A stretch of 64,000 bases of DNA from Epiperipatus broadwayi (Eukaryota; Onychophora; Udeonychophora; Euonychophora; Peripatidae), in the NCBI GenBank assembly GCA_028023455.1, contig JAQFVV010006448.1, positions 709,431 through 773,430 of the forward strand, written 5' to 3'. Within the stretch, counting starts at the first letter, position 1, and each line of letters begins with the position of its first letter. Made by a program: the position numbers and the translations under genes. Below are positions 1 to 12,113 of the stretch, piece after piece. Below the pieces are notes generated by a model. The model made no database searches, was not told the DNA's origin, and saw only the letters and a program-made list of their open reading frames with translations.

Positions 1-53
1 CAATAACTTAAGTTTGATATTGATTTGAAAATTACACACATATATGTATAGAA

Positions 54-345
54 TCAGTGCTCACTTTTCTATGATGTGGATAGCTGAAGAGTTTGAGGAG
101 GAGAAGATTGAAGCTTGTCCCTTACAGTTTGAAGATTTAATATCTTAATATAAATTGAGCAGTGATTGTATATATGTGTGGGATATAGTGATCTGGATCA
201 ACAATGAATTCTTATTCAGCATGAAATATGTATATTAGAGATCATTTATATTTTCATATGTATGTCATCATGTGTATCAGTGGCATACGATTAGAGTGGA
301 TAACTATAAGGAGCTTGAAAGTGAGAGTTCAAGTTCCTGCATAAT
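54..345 (+). repeat. Hammerhead-bearing ~300-bp repeat, copy 1 (degenerate)
   Basis: This is one copy of an interspersed family found at least eight times in the window. Shared landmarks are a gaagattgaagc segment, a tttgaagatt...atcttaatataaa segment, a central hammerhead-like block (here 186-247) and a 3' part ending in a B-box-like GAGTTCAAGTTCC. Here the hammerhead core is badly decayed, but the downstream GAAA and the AGATCAT arm survive. The B-box-like end suggests a tRNA-related or SINE-like origin; this is inference, because the A box is weak and the box lies at the 3' rather than the 5' end. Confidence 0.6.
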
Positions 346-519
346 TACACTAAATTTAGCATAGACAATATACATGTATATTACATATTCAACCAGTATT
401 CTGCCCATTACTATGCTCTGTATTTAAATGGACATATTAAGATCCTCTAAGTGAGGGTTGAGACTGACTTAAATTTAACATGAGCATGACAATAATATTG
501 TAATCATTTTATCCTTGAA

Positions 520-621
520 TTTTCACTGATATTGATAACTGAAGGGTTGGAAAATGGAAAAGGCTGAAGCTAGTCCTTAAAGTTTGAAGATTTTCTATCT
601 TAATATAAACTAAACAGTGAT

Positions 622-652
<31 letters not shown>

Positions 653-826
653 GATATGTTGATCTGCACCAACAGATGTGTGCTGGCTCAGCATGAAATA
701 TGTATATTGGAGATCGTTTATCTTTTTTACATATTATATATAGTCATGTGTAATAATTGTATAAGATGCAGTGGATAAGTATAGAGAGATTGAAAGTCTG
801 GGTTCAAGTCTTGTCTAATTACAAAA
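520..826 (+). repeat. Hammerhead-bearing ~300-bp repeat, copy 2
   Basis: Same family as the copy at 54-345, lying about 180 bp downstream in the same orientation. It contains a (TA)n run at 624-649 before the hammerhead block. In the block (657-720), stem II is intact (TGCTG pairing with CAGCA) and is followed by GAAA; the CCAA and TTGG arms of stem I and the GATCT/AGATC arms are also intact. The core reads CAGATGT instead of CTGATGA, so this copy should be inactive. The copy ends in a B-box-like GGGTTCAAGTC. Confidence 0.65.
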
Positions 827-1679
827 GATTGTATTGAAAATTGTTATCCTAGGTATGCTAAAACATTTATTTGAAGAGTCAGTCAGTCTGTTTAAACATA
901 AAAAAAATGATTAAAAAAGTCAATACAAATATATTTGTCACTCTATAGTTTTCATTACCTTAAGCAAATTATATGATTTATACTTTTATATATTGATAAA
1001 TGTGATCATATTTCAAATCACCAGATAAAACAAAAAAAAAGAAAAAATATATAATTTTAATATTAGAATGCTTGAAATTGATGTACTATGTGTTCACAAC
1101 ATGCACGAAATTAAGAGTTCTGCTTATATAAACTCCATAACTTTAATATAATAATACTTTATAATAAAGAAAAATAATATATTGTTAGTTTTTAATTCTG
1201 TTTAATTAAAATAAACATCTGTCATACCTTTATATTGTTATAAAATCCTAAAGCATTGGAAAACATTTTAGGCAAAATATAATTATTTATCGAATTCCTA
1301 TTCCCTATATTAATAAATCTCTAAAAGTATTTTTCTTGCTAAACTAAGCTTTGTTTATTAAAAACAAAAACTATATATAGAATATATGACTATGATTAAA
1401 TCTTTACACTTGAAAATAAAACAAATTGAAACTAATTTGCATCATTTTTCATTTTTATTAATGTTTTAAAAAACGTGGTATAGCTGAAGAAGAACAAAGT
1501 TCAAAATCAAATTTAGTGATGTTATAATTCCAGGGTAGTGATATTATATATTTAAAAGTTTAGTTCAAATTGTTTTATAGAGAGTAATATTACATTATAA
1601 CACTTTTATTAACATTTGGAATTGTAATTTACACACACCACTCACACATTTTCCAATCCTTTGCATTCAAAATTTCCAC
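827..1679. other. AT-rich DNA, nothing recognised
   Basis: Poly-A, poly-T and TA-rich sequence without a convincing reading frame, RNA gene or repeat copy. The last 200 bp may include the decayed 5' part of the LINE that follows. Confidence 0.5.
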
Positions 1680-4093
1680 ATCTATAGTTTCAGTTATCTA
1701 TATTTATTTCACAAATTATCATTGTGATGAAGAAGAAGATGATTTTTTATATTGATGTATAAAAGACTTTTGATTAGATCAAACAAGATTTTAAAATTGT
1801 CATGATGAACTTTAGTGACAGAATTGGTTGAAAAATAAAAAAATAAAATTGATGTAGGTAAATTTGATTATGGTGATAGAAATGAGACTTCATGTAGATT
1901 TGTGGAGTTTGCAAATAAAGAAAATCTTTATTTATGAATTATTTCTTTGAGAAAAATGCTCAAAAGAAATGGACATGGACATCCAAATGGAGGTTCATCA
2001 GAATTGGTGAAGCAAAAAATATGTATGTCAAGATTGTAATATTCTTAATAAATTCAAGATAGGAAGTGATCATCAAGTGGGAAGTAATATAGAGATTAAT
2101 GCAAAACTAGAGAAATAAATATTATTAAAAATAACAGTATTCACAGTTGATATTCCTAACACTCAGAAGCTTTCCAATAAAATAAAATTTACAGATTGTT
2201 TTCAAATAACCGATTTTGAACACGATTCAGATTAGAATGTAATAGATAGAAAGATAAATAATACATTTTTAAAAGATGATATACAAAAACAACAATTGAT
2301 CAGAAAATTTTTTGCTAAGACAAGTCAATTTATATAGAAAAAAGAATATGAAAATATATAAAAATGATGCAGTAAGAAGAATTAAATATCTATAAGTATG
2401 TAAAATGGAGTAAAAAGTATTAATAATAATATAAGTAAATATAATTTTGAATTAGCACAAAAAGCATTAGAAGAGAATAAAATTCTCAAAAGTTTAAAAT
2501 AAGATCTGGATATTGATAGAAGACTTATTCCTGCAATAGGAAAATAGATGGAACTTTTACTGAAAAGAGAGATGATATCATGAAATGAATTATACAGCAA
2601 TAAAAAAGAAAAAATCCTACATCTACTATATTATCTAAATTGCCAAGATTTTAAATGTAGAAATGAGACATGTAATTAAATCTATGAAAAAGAAAAAGCT
2701 TCAGAATTATAATCAACATCTTTAAAAAAGCAAGTGGAACAATAGGAAATTTTTTGGCAATGTTACATACCAAAAGTTTAAATAATAAAGATGTACCAGA
2801 TGATTGGAAGAATATGGTATTAATATTTAAAAAAAAATGATAAAGAAGATATTAAAATTATAAACCTAACAGTCTTTTACCAGTTCTAGACAAAATTTTT
2901 GCCAAGATAATCACAACTCATCTGCAGTGAACTTTGGATTTTAACCAACCAAAAGAACAAGTGGATTTAAAAGAGGTTCTAGTACAAAGTCAGATATATG
3001 AGTATTGTGAGAATTTATAGACATAATCAATGAATATGAGTTGCCATTATATTTTGGATTTGTAGGCTGTGAAAAAGCATTTGATTCTATAAGCATTTTT
3101 TAGTATTTAAAACATTGGACTATCCAGGTATAGATCCCGCATATTGTCATATTCTGAAAAAATATTTACCAACAAGCTATAGCAATGATTAGATTACATA
3201 GTGATAGTATGAAGATTAAAATTGAGAAAAATGTAGAACAGAGTGACTTCATATCTCTAAAATCTTTTACAGCCATTTTGTAAAAAGTATTTTGTGAATT
3301 AAAATGGTAAGTTAAAGGAGTAAAAGTAAATGGAGATTGGTTAAGTTACTTGGATTTTGAAAGTGATGTAATTGTTTTTGCAGATAATGCTTCAGAGCTC
3401 AGGAAATATTGTAAGAGGTATCAGATAAAAATAAGAAAGTAGGAGTAAAATTATATATTAAAACTACTAAAGTAATGTTCAATGGATTTTTTAAAAAAAA
3501 GAAAATAAAGATTAATAATGAAGAAGTTTAAAATTATAAAAAAAATGTTAATCAAATTATTACTTCAGATGGAAATGTAATGGATGAAATTGTAGAAGTA
3601 AACTTCATTGGAATGTTTTTGGCAGAAATAACTTAAGATTAAAAAGAAAATTTCTTATGTATTTGAAAAGGAATAATTTTAATAAAGTTGTTTTAACAGT
3701 TTTTATTTAATGGACCTGAGACTCATATACTTAACTAGAAGAGCAATATAAAAACTTCAAGCAACATAGTAAGGGTAGATATATGTTAGGAATAACAAAA
3801 AGAGATTGAAAAGAAATACATGGGTGAGAGAACAAATATAGGTTGCTGACATTATAAAAGACATTAAGAGGCTGAATTAAGTTGAGCTAGACATATTGCT
3901 ATAAGAGATGATAATAAATGGACAATTAATTTTAAACCTGAACCCAGGAGATTATAAATCTACTAAAAAGATTTCTCATGTGACATGGATGAATGAAATA
4001 AGGAAGGATATTGGGATGATGTGGAGAAGAAAGACTATAAATCAGGGGAATTGGGTTGAACTTTGAGAAACTTTCATTTTGTAGTGCATCAAT
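1680..4093 (+). pseudogene. RTE-type LINE remnant, 5'-truncated, many stops
   Basis: Conceptual translation in shifting plus frames gives the fragments of an RTE-clade non-LTR retrotransposon in the right order. The endonuclease part appears near 1800 (MNFSDRIG, resembling GDFNA.IG) and near 1945 (FEKNAQKKWTWTS). Reverse transcriptase lies around 3240-3420 (EQSDFISLKSFTA, then VKVNGDWLSYLDF and ESDVIVFADNASEL). The C-terminal region near 3770-4093 contains NTWVREQ and DIGMMWRRKT. The RT motif C reads FESD where active enzymes have F.DD, and there are many stops and frameshifts, so the copy is dead. The 3' end is followed within ~150 bp by a (TA)n run. A second copy lies at 59125-59910. Confidence 0.8.
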
Positions 4094-4224
4094 AATGTTT
4101 AAAAAATGCTCATAGTAATCAAATAAAATATAGAAAAATAGCGATTTTCCACATTGTAATTTATTTTGTTCACGGTTGTGTATATAGTTATGCAGAAACC
4201 TCTGTTTACGCAACTTATAACATT

Positions 4225-4227
<3 letters not shown>

Positions 4228-4257
<30 letters not shown>
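4228..4257. repeat. (TA)n microsatellite
   Basis: Uninterrupted TA dinucleotides just downstream of the LINE remnant. Confidence 0.9.
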
Positions 4258-4264
<7 letters not shown>

Positions 4265-4350
4265 TATCAAATGTATCTATGTTGTATATTCATATATGAT
4301 TTGTTATTATGAATAAATTTTAATCTTCACAATTTTGGGCTTGAAATCAA

Positions 4351-4363
4351 GGGGGGGGGGGGG
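4351..4363. repeat. G13 homopolymer
   Basis: Thirteen consecutive G residues in an otherwise very AT-rich setting. A C9 run occurs at about 30691-30699. Confidence 0.9.
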
Positions 4364-5746
4364 TATAGACTGAACATGTATTTAATTTTTCTAAAAGATT
4401 TTGATTATAAAAAAGCTAAATGATTATCCTATCTCAGTTGATCATACTAATGTTGTTTTTTTTTTTAATTACAAAATATTTTCGATGCTTTTGTTCCCCA
4501 AATGTCTATACTTACAACTAACCAACTTATTAGGACATTCATTTACTTTAATTATAATTGAACAGAATGTTTTTCATTATGGTAAGTAATTTCCTGTTTT
4601 AACCACTTAACCAAATCATGCTAATGCACTTTGATTTTTATGCCAATGTAAAATATTTGTACTTGTTGCTCCAAGTGTGTGTTTTAGTAGGAGCAAAACT
4701 AGAAAGTTTCTAACAAAGGTGAAAGACGTTTTATCCCAGGTGTAAGTTCAGTTTCATTTATATACTGCTTAGATCTAATTTTAAATCGGAGTATTCATTT
4801 CTTATTCATTTTAATGTTTATGGAAGGGAAGACTTATAAATGAGATAATTTAATTGATAATAAAATCTATAGATTAGGTAAAATAATAATTAATATAAAT
4901 AATACTTTGATTAATTGTTATTAATTAAAAAAATGAATTCAATTCATAAATTTAAAATTATACATAATCTTTATTGTAAATACATATATATATACAGAGA
5001 AATTTTCTGAAATTTGCACAGCTGTTATTTTCAGTTTCATATCTTATTTGTTTAAGATTAATCAATCTAGCTAAGAATGTTATTATAAAAATTTCATGTA
5101 GACATTTTGAAATATCTTTATTAAATTCTACATATGCGCAACATTTTATATATATGTATTCTTAAAACAATAGTGATTTATTAAAGGTTTTGTTTTAAAT
5201 AATTAAGATACTTATAATTATCAATAATAATAATACAAATTATGATATAAAAAATCAATTTTAGGATTAAAATTCTAATCTTAATATTTGTTAATATTAA
5301 CCGCTAATAGACATACTGTGGAATATAAATTTCGTTTTGCCATTAAGTTTCTAAGTCTTCATTATAAAATACACACAGATTTACACCCCCACCTATCTAC
5401 AAAGGTAAAATAAAAAATAGTTAAAAGATAAAAATGTTTGGATATCATTATGATAGAATTAAAATAGAGATTGAATGACATCCATGTAGATAGAAGAAGG
5501 ATTATTGAGAAACTATAAAAAAAAATGACAGGATTTTACAGTATAAAAAGTACTTAAAATTTTTCACACTTTAAGAAGTAGGAAAATATTAAAAATGTAT
5601 CAGATTAGTGTGAAAATATATAAAAAAGTCTTATTCAATATACTTTTATTGTATAGCAAATGAAATCTCTCTTTCTATATATATATATAGTGCAAATAAC
5701 ATATCTTAATTAAGAAACTTATTGTAATAACAATAAAAATAATAAT
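4364..5746. other. AT-rich DNA, nothing recognised
   Basis: No supported gene. The short open frame at 4401-4589 is low-complexity and matches no family that I recognise. The stretch from about 5410 to 5640 is lysine/asparagine-like AT sequence that could be very old element debris. Confidence 0.4.
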
Positions 5747-5960
5747 TATAATGGTAATTAACTATTATATACAGTCATTCAACCTGCAGAAGTACTTTCA
5801 GTTAATTCCTTAACCTGCCTCAACTGCGTTTAAATTCAAAAACAAACAGAAACCAACATCATCAACTAAAATCCCATGTATCCCAAATTTTAATGTTAGT
5901 AATTTGTCTATTAATTAAATACATTTTATTTTTATTTATTTGAAAATGTTAAGATTCTTC
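5747..5960 (-). pseudogene. Penelope-like element 3' end, inverted partner
   Basis: Reverse complement of the PLE 3' end found at 5970-6225. Shared marks are the AATTAATAGACAA segment, the CTGTTTGTTTTTGAATTTA segment, GGCAGGTTAAGGAATTAAC and the terminal AAAGTACTTCTGCAG. On the minus strand it reads the end of the PLE protein (INRQ.TNI...) in decayed form. It forms a head-to-head inverted pair with the next feature. Confidence 0.65.
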
Positions 5961-6225
5961 TTGAAGACAAAAACCATAACCAAAGAGAAATTAAGGAGGT
6001 AATTTTAATTAATAGAAATGAAATGAATTTAATTAATAGACAAGCTGCTAACATTTTTATTCAGGATTCATGGAATTTGGTTTATGATATTTGTTTCCAT
6101 TTTGTTTTTTTGAATTTAGCAACAATAGGAGGCAGGTTAAGGAATTAACCAAAGTACTCCTGTGAATTAAAAGACTGTATTTAATATTAATAACCATTAC
6201 ATTTATTATTTTTATTGTTTTATAT
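5945..6225 (+). pseudogene. Penelope-like element C-terminus and 3' end
   Basis: The plus-strand translation reads ILINRNEMNLINRQAAN, then IFIQDSWNLVYDICFHFVF, then LNLATIGGRLRN before a stop. This is the region just after the GIY-YIG endonuclease of the same PLE family that is better preserved at 61740-63650, where the equivalent is ILININKMNI...AANIKIQDS. The 3' tail carries GGCAGGTTAAGGAATTAAC and AAAGTACTCCTGTG, the family's end signature. Only the last part of the element is present. Confidence 0.7.
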
Positions 6226-6235
6226 ATATATGTAA

Positions 6236-6565
6236 TTAGAGGGATTTGAATTCAGGATTTTTCAGTCTATTCATCCTCCATTCCAACTCAAGCAACCGAT
6301 ACACATGACCACACACACATGAAAAATTTACATGATCCCCACTACATATTTTATGCAGAACTAGCAATCATCAGTTGAACCACATCATAATCTCCCACAC
6401 ATATATACAACCAATGATCATTTTGTACTAAGATAGCAATTTCTCAAACTTTAATAGATAAGCTTCCATCATCACACCGTTCCAACTATTTAACAATCCA
6501 TTTCAATGAAAAACAATGATGTAATGTTTAAAGCCCTTATTACATTTGATATTGTACTCATACTC
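6236..6565 (-). repeat. Hammerhead-bearing ~300-bp repeat, copy 3
   Basis: Minus-strand copy of the family first seen at 54-345. It runs from the B-box-like end (rc of AGAGGGATTTGAATTCAGG at 6239) through the hammerhead block to the ATCTTAGTACAAA-like 5' part. It directly abuts the PLE 3' end at 6225, a juxtaposition that may reflect shared insertion history. Confidence 0.7.
6332..6392 (-). ncRNA. Hammerhead ribozyme-like motif, core intact, G12 mutated
   Basis: On the minus strand the core CTGATGA (6368-6374) is intact. It is flanked upstream by a TCAA arm and downstream by TTGCTAGTTCTGCAT, which can form a short stem II (TGC/GCA). The next position reads AAAA where the catalytic GAAA is expected. 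Stem I arms (ATGAT pairing with ATCAT) are present. Family comparison with 657-720 and 56887-56947 gives a consensus with every hammerhead element. This copy is probably inactive because of the G12 change. Confidence 0.55.
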
Positions 6566-8796
6566 ATATATACATATAAATTAATTGTAGTATAGTATTT
6601 ATGCATTCATCTATTTGACCTGGAATTTGGACTAAATGAATTATAAAACTTTTTAAGGTAGTTGACAATTTCCAGATTGCTCATAAATATCAAACTCAGC
6701 TAATCCTCTGATTATATGCTAATAATCTATTATTAACTAAGGCTTAAAAAAAACAAAACATAAAAATGGTAATAAACCAGAAGTTAATTATCCTGATAAA
6801 TAATGTTTTTTTTTTAAAAAATCTAATTAGGAAAGTTCAACAGGCTTTTTCTCTGTCAATCATCCACATAAGATTGCTTTTTTTTTTCATATAAGTACTT
6901 TCATTTATATAACCTCTCATGCACCAGTCAAGTAAATAACCCAGTTTTATTTCTACTTATTGAACATGGATAATGATATTAGATATAATAATAAATATCT
7001 TCATATTATTTAGACTGCATGGTAATTAAAAAAACAATTTGCAAATACAGATATAGTCTCAAAAACCATCTGTTAAGAAATGTCCTAAAATAGCTACATT
7101 ATTACAATTGAAGCTGTTCTTAGTAATATCTATATAAACCTAAACCTCACTTAGAAAATGGCTACTTAGCGATATTTCACAGTAGCTTCATCATCAATTT
7201 ACACCCACTACTTCAATGTACAATTGATTATTCACTATAATGATAGGGAAGAAAATTTTTTTTCCATTTTTCTGGCAGCCATCTTAAATTTGGCATGACT
7301 GATGATGTCAGAGAGTAGGTATTTGAAAGTCATTTTACCCAAAAGCAAAAATACATTACTGTAATATGTATACTGGTAATGACTTTGGTGAAATTGTATA
7401 GCATATACAATATTTTATTCATAAAACACAATGTTAGTGCTGCATTCAGTATTTTGATTATAGAATGTATAAACTAAAAATATAAATAATTAATGAATCT
7501 ATAATACTATATGCATGCAAGTGTTGAATGTCTTTAAAAAAATTAAACTTTATTTAAATATAATGTACGGTACTTGGATTATTTAAATAAAGTTTAATGT
7601 TTCTAAATAAATTTAACACTTATATTAGATGATGAAATAGTCCAATATATAAATACAGTTCAAGTAAAATATCATCACAAAGATTCAAGAAAACACTAAA
7701 TACAAATATTAAACTGCAAGTATGTGTTCCTTAATTACTGTATATTATTTTTTAGAACACCAAGTTAATTATGTAAAAATAATTATTGATTTTGTAACTT
7801 CATTAAAAGTGTTATTTACACCCAAGTGGTTTCAAATTCAAAGAACAACAACATTTTAAAATGTGAATGATGAATTAGAAAAAAGTTTTAAAAGAAAAAC
7901 AGATTGCATTTAAAATAAGTGTTAATGAATAATCTTTCTACATGAACAGAGGGAGCACTATTATATTATCATACATATATACATATGCAGTACAGTGTGT
8001 ACAGTACAATATTTCCATAATGCAATACAGTTTACGCAAGCATATTACATTAAGGTTTTGGATTTACATATTTTTATATACTGTAATCTATAAATAATTG
8101 TTTTAATATGTACTTTATTACCAAGTTAGTGTAATTTGTTAGCTTTAGGAACTGACCAATTTTTTCCCCAAAGACCCCCATTATAAATACATATTCTGTA
8201 TATGATATTCTTGCTTAACCATGAGTCTTGGAAGACCAATTGTCATTGTTAAAGGGAGGGGTAAAAGTATATTTTATATGATATAAAATTTGAACTTTGT
8301 TTGGTTACATTTTCTATTAAAAGTGCATTTAAAAAAAAATAATGTTAATCAAGAGCTTTACCTTTGAATTATAGTAAAATATGAAAATAACTTTAAAATG
8401 AGCTTTCAAGATAATTTTCAGTATCAATTAAATACTTTAGAGAAAAAAAAATGTTAGTGACAATGAAAATTTATTAAATTATTTTATTATAAATGTCAGC
8501 AAAATGTTTGCAATATAACAATGGACTAACATTATATTAATACCTTAATTTTTTCAGATAAAAAAGAAGAATATCAGAATAACCTATTCTATCAATGCTA
8601 GAACATTAAACCTATGACATCAAGAGCACATTTCAGTTATAAAACACATCAAAATTATAAACTAACAATAGCTGCTGATCAGTTATTCGGCTAATTAAAT
8701 CATCTGGGTGTTATATCACTTTTACAACTGATCTTTAAAAACTGCATTAGGAGTATAATTTACTATTTTTTCCACACCCAAATCATTTATTATAAG
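6566..8796. other. AT-rich DNA with one strong hairpin
   Basis: No gene is supported. At 7541-7600 there is an inverted repeat with ~20-bp arms (TTAAACTTTATTTAAATA and its complement) around a short loop. A small GTACAGTGTGTACAGTAC palindrome lies near 7990. The remainder is unremarkable. Confidence 0.5.
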
Positions 8797-8911
8797 CAAA
8801 AGGTAAACAAACAGGCAAAACTCTCCATACAGTAGTGCCATCCTGTGCCAACCAAAGTAATTAATGGATGCCAGAAGGCCTATGCATAAAATTACCATCT
8901 AGTGCCTACTC

Positions 8912-8969
8912 ATCAAATATTCCCAGACTAGTTCCTGGATTGTGGCCTTTGTCAGTGAGGAGCTTGGAT
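8912..8969 (-). ncRNA. Hammerhead-like motif, mutated core
   Basis: Minus-strand counterpart of the motif at 9334-9392. The stem III palindrome ACTAGT and the cleavage triplet GTC are present, but the core reads CTGACAA and the GAA reads GGA, so it should not cleave. Confidence 0.5.
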
Positions 8970-9333
8970 CTGGGAGCACTGCATCTAGATCACAGGGTGA
9001 CACTACTGTATAGAGAGTTTTACCTGTTTAATAACAGTTATGTGCTAGCATAAGAGATGGTGAACAAGTAATGTTTAGTGGTTTAACACCAGTCCTATCT
9101 AATAGGATAGTGGTATCTATAGTTGTTAAAGAGCCAAATACAACAAAATGTATGGGTGCTGAACTGAGTGCTGAACTGAGTTCAGACCCATATGACTATA
9201 TAAGTTATTGAGCTTAGATTAAAAATATTATTGTATTTTCAATTTCATTTTCATAGTTTTGTAGTTAAGTAGAGATAAAAGATGGCAGCTGGAGTTTGCA
9301 TTATATCCTAAGATCTAGGTTCAGTGCTCTCAG

Positions 9334-9392
9334 ATCCAAAGTTCCTCACTGATGAGGGCTACAAGCCAGAAACTAGTCTGGGGATATTGGAT
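9334..9392 (+). ncRNA. Hammerhead ribozyme, type I, short palindromic stem III
   Basis: All catalytic elements are visible in order. The 5' arm of stem I is ATCCAA then TCCTCA (9334-9348). The core CTGATGA is at 9349-9355, stem II is GGC/GCC around loop TACAA (9357-9367), and GAA is at 9369-9371. Stem III is the self-complementary ACTAGT (9372-9377), with cleavable C at 9378. The 3' arm of stem I is TGGGGA then TTGGAT (9379-9392), which pairs with the 5' arm with one G.T wobble. The only departure is a G.A opposition closing stem II. Hammerheads with such tiny stem III are known from Penelope-like elements, retrozymes and amphibian satellites and usually act as dimers. Activity is inferred, not shown. 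Confidence 0.75.
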
Positions 9393-9642
9393 GAGTAGGC
9401 ACTAGATGGGGATTTTATGCACAACCCATCTGGCATTTATTGATTACTCTGGTTGGCACAGGGTGGCACTATAGTATGGAGAGTTTTGCCTGTTTAATAA
9501 CAGTTATGTGCTAGCATAAGAGATGGTGATCCTGTGATGTTTAGTGGTTTGAAAGGAATTCAATGGATAGTAATCCCAGATTGGTTTGTGGAATGTTTAT
9601 GTGAACTTTTAGGATGATTGAATGTCAAGTCATAGTTTGACA

Positions 9643-9830
9643 TTATATATATATATATATATATATTAATATAGTAAATAATATTTTAAAAACAAATATC
9701 TACTATATACATATAATTAATATAGTAAATAATATTTTAAAAACAAATATCTACTATAATTTAATAGAAGTACTTTCAACTATCTAAGTAGTTGTTATCA
9801 ACTATATTCAAATTGAGTTACAAACACACA
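9643..9830 (-). repeat. (TA)n followed by PLE 3' tail with internal duplication
   Basis: After a (TA)n run (9643-9666), a ~43-bp unit (TAATATAGTAAATAATATTT...CTACTATA) occurs twice, at about 9667-9707 and 9717-9758. The rest is the reverse complement of the PLE tail at 28010-28110 (shared AATTACTTCTATTAAATTAT-like segment and AACTACTTAGATAG-like segment). Confidence 0.55.
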
Positions 9831-9900
9831 CATCCTCAAACCTTTATCCTTTTTTAAACAAACAAGATTGTTATCATAAATAAATTTTTTAAATTTATAT

Positions 9901-12113
9901 TGTAACGAGCACAGATGTTTATTACATTGTTTTTTTTTTATTATTATTTATTAAACATGAAAGTAAATTAAAAAGTTCACATTTAAAAATTTTCTTTAAG
10001 AATTAAAAATTGAAATTAAATATCATCTTAAACTCGTATATATTCAATCGCACAGATAATGAAAATTATTAAAATAAAACTTTATTAAAGAAAAAGTATT
10101 TTAAAACTAAATTTTAAAAAGATTTGGAGATAAAATTATATCTTTAAATTTATCTTTAAATATATCTTTGATTTGGAAAACAGGTTAATTAATCAGAAAT
10201 GGAAATGATAAATTTAATTAGTCAAATGTAAACCAGCCTTGGGCATTTAAATGTAAAAACATCGGTCAGATAGGAAAACAATAGAAACTTTTAGCAAATG
10301 AAATAAATCCATTGGGAAATTGGACCTCAACGAAAAGGATCATCACATTGATGACGTAACGTTAAGTCAATCTTTCAAAGTAATATAAAAGGACAAGTTT
10401 GGAAATTATTAGGGAGTGATTATTATTGATTATTTACGATGTGACAGACATGTGTTAGTGCGGAAGTGAAGGAGAAGGGATTGAAAAAGACGCACGTTCA
10501 ATCCCTTCAGTTGTTATAAAATGGAAAAATGAAACATCGTTTTTCTTATATTCAGAGGACTACAGGATCATCGGGAAATTTAATGCTGGATTTCAAATGG
10601 CAAGCAACTGTAAAAGATTAACATTTCTAAAACCGTAAGAACTTTATAAAATATAACAAACAATATTAATTTGAAAACATTAAGAACTTTAAATTTTAAA
10701 CTTTCCTAGTATTTAATTGTTACAAATAGAATCCTATCTGACCAAACTAAATTCTTTATTAATAGTGTTATTTGATGTATTTTTTTTCTTATTTATGTAA
10801 AATCATTTCCATTTATTTATTTTTTGTTCTTTAAGTTTTTATCATGATTTTTTTGTTTTTCATTAAATTAATTATATAAATGTTAAACTTAAGTCGGGCA
10901 TGAATGGCTGTATAGATTTGTAAAGTTATATTAGGGGAGGGTAATCTTAGGTTATTTGTGTCATTGTTAAATTGGGTCAATGGATTGAATATATTGATGT
11001 AGTTAGTAGATGTAGTCGGAGATTCGCTACTGGCAGAATCGCTTCCTACGCCACACTCTCCCATTTTGCCTATGGAAGGAATTATAAGATGCAGAGAGCA
11101 GTTCCTTTCTATGGAGTTTTTTTATTGCTATTCTTGTCTGATAGATGTCATATTCCTATTTGATGAGAGGCAATTTCTTCTCTTAACTTTTGGTGCTGCC
11201 GTATTTCGTATTACATTGAATACATTGATATATCAGATGGATTGATGCCAGTTTGACTGCGAATTTTAGCCTAAGGTTAAATAGGGATAGAATGTTTATT
11301 TTCAAAAGCAAATTTATGTAGTCTATTCATACTCGACCCTAAATAAAAATGCATTAAATTTAAGTTGTTTATGGACGCTTGCATGGATTGGTTATCGGTT
11401 AAGTATGTTTTGGGTTTTCATATTTGATCAAAATATATTGACATTCGATAAATAATGATACCCTATGGTGAGTATATAAAATGTATTTATTCGGATGTCT
11501 TTTAAGTCATTGGTGACAATACAAGTATCTTATGGTGAATAATACTGGGTTACTTATAAATTTCCCTCTGCAATTGCCAGTATCAATGATTTTATATTTT
11601 GATCGTTTATGTTTACTTTGGAATGTTTTTAACCATGTAATCTATGTAACCGATCTATAGCAACATATTAAAACAAGCTTTTATAATCCCATCTGTGCGA
11701 ACTTAATTAAATTGTAAACTATAATATAATAGAAATTAAAATGTAAATTAAAATCTAAGGTAAAGTTAAAAATAATGTTAAATGTTAAAATGTAAAACTA
11801 ATACTAAAATAATTTTAAATCTTATATATATGTGCATAAATAAATGTTTGTATGTTAATTACTGGCAGTGGCTTATTTTATTTATTTTTTTAATATTGAA
11901 ATATAATTAGATAAGATATTATATTATTTAATCTCTGCTATTCCACTGAGCTAGTGGCATGGGCTAACGACTGGAATCAAAATTTAAAAAAAAAAAGATT
12001 TTTTTTTTTTTTACTTACATATCTGCCTACTTTATAAATTTTTCTAGGTTCATATGCCTAGATGGCGCCCTGTAGTGCAGTTTACGTAAGTCTACCTACT
12101 CCGGATCGTTACA
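9901..12113. mobile_element. Probable solo LTR of a Ty3-like retrotransposon
   Basis: The block starts TGTAACGA and ends TCGTTACA, a perfect 8-bp terminal inverted repeat with the TG...CA ends expected of an LTR. It is flanked by ATAT on both sides, a plausible 4-bp target duplication, although ATAT is common here. Base composition is less AT-rich than the surroundings. A TATA-like AATATAAAAGG lies at about 10382 on the plus strand, and an inverted GGGATTGAA...TTCAATCCC pair lies at 10477-10506. Open frames of 60-77 codons inside it match nothing I recognise. At 2213 bp it is similar in length to the LTRs at 15.7-27.5 kb but is not obviously homologous to them. Confidence 0.5.

Larger units (their letters stand above)
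8797..9560. repeat. Nested repeat block of a second hammerhead-bearing family
   Basis: The block holds one minus copy (about 8812-8990) and one plus copy (about 9290-9555) of the same interspersed repeat, about 160 bp of which aligns well in opposite orientation. Shared marks are GTGCCAACC, CATCTAGTGCCTACTCATC and CCAGACTAG. Between them, 8998-9085 directly repeats 9462-9550 (TTTAATAACAGTTATGTGCT...). A third, diverged copy lies at 41762-41990. Each copy contains a hammerhead block, annotated separately for the best one. Confidence 0.65.

Noticed and set aside
8868-9053. 61-codon open frame in the second hammerhead family
   Set aside because: It overlaps the ribozyme block and is not conserved in the other two copies.
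10831-11163. Overlapping frames on both strands in the 9.9-12.1 kb LTR
   Set aside because: A serine-rich start (MGECGVGSDSASS) looked gag-like, but nothing downstream supports it.
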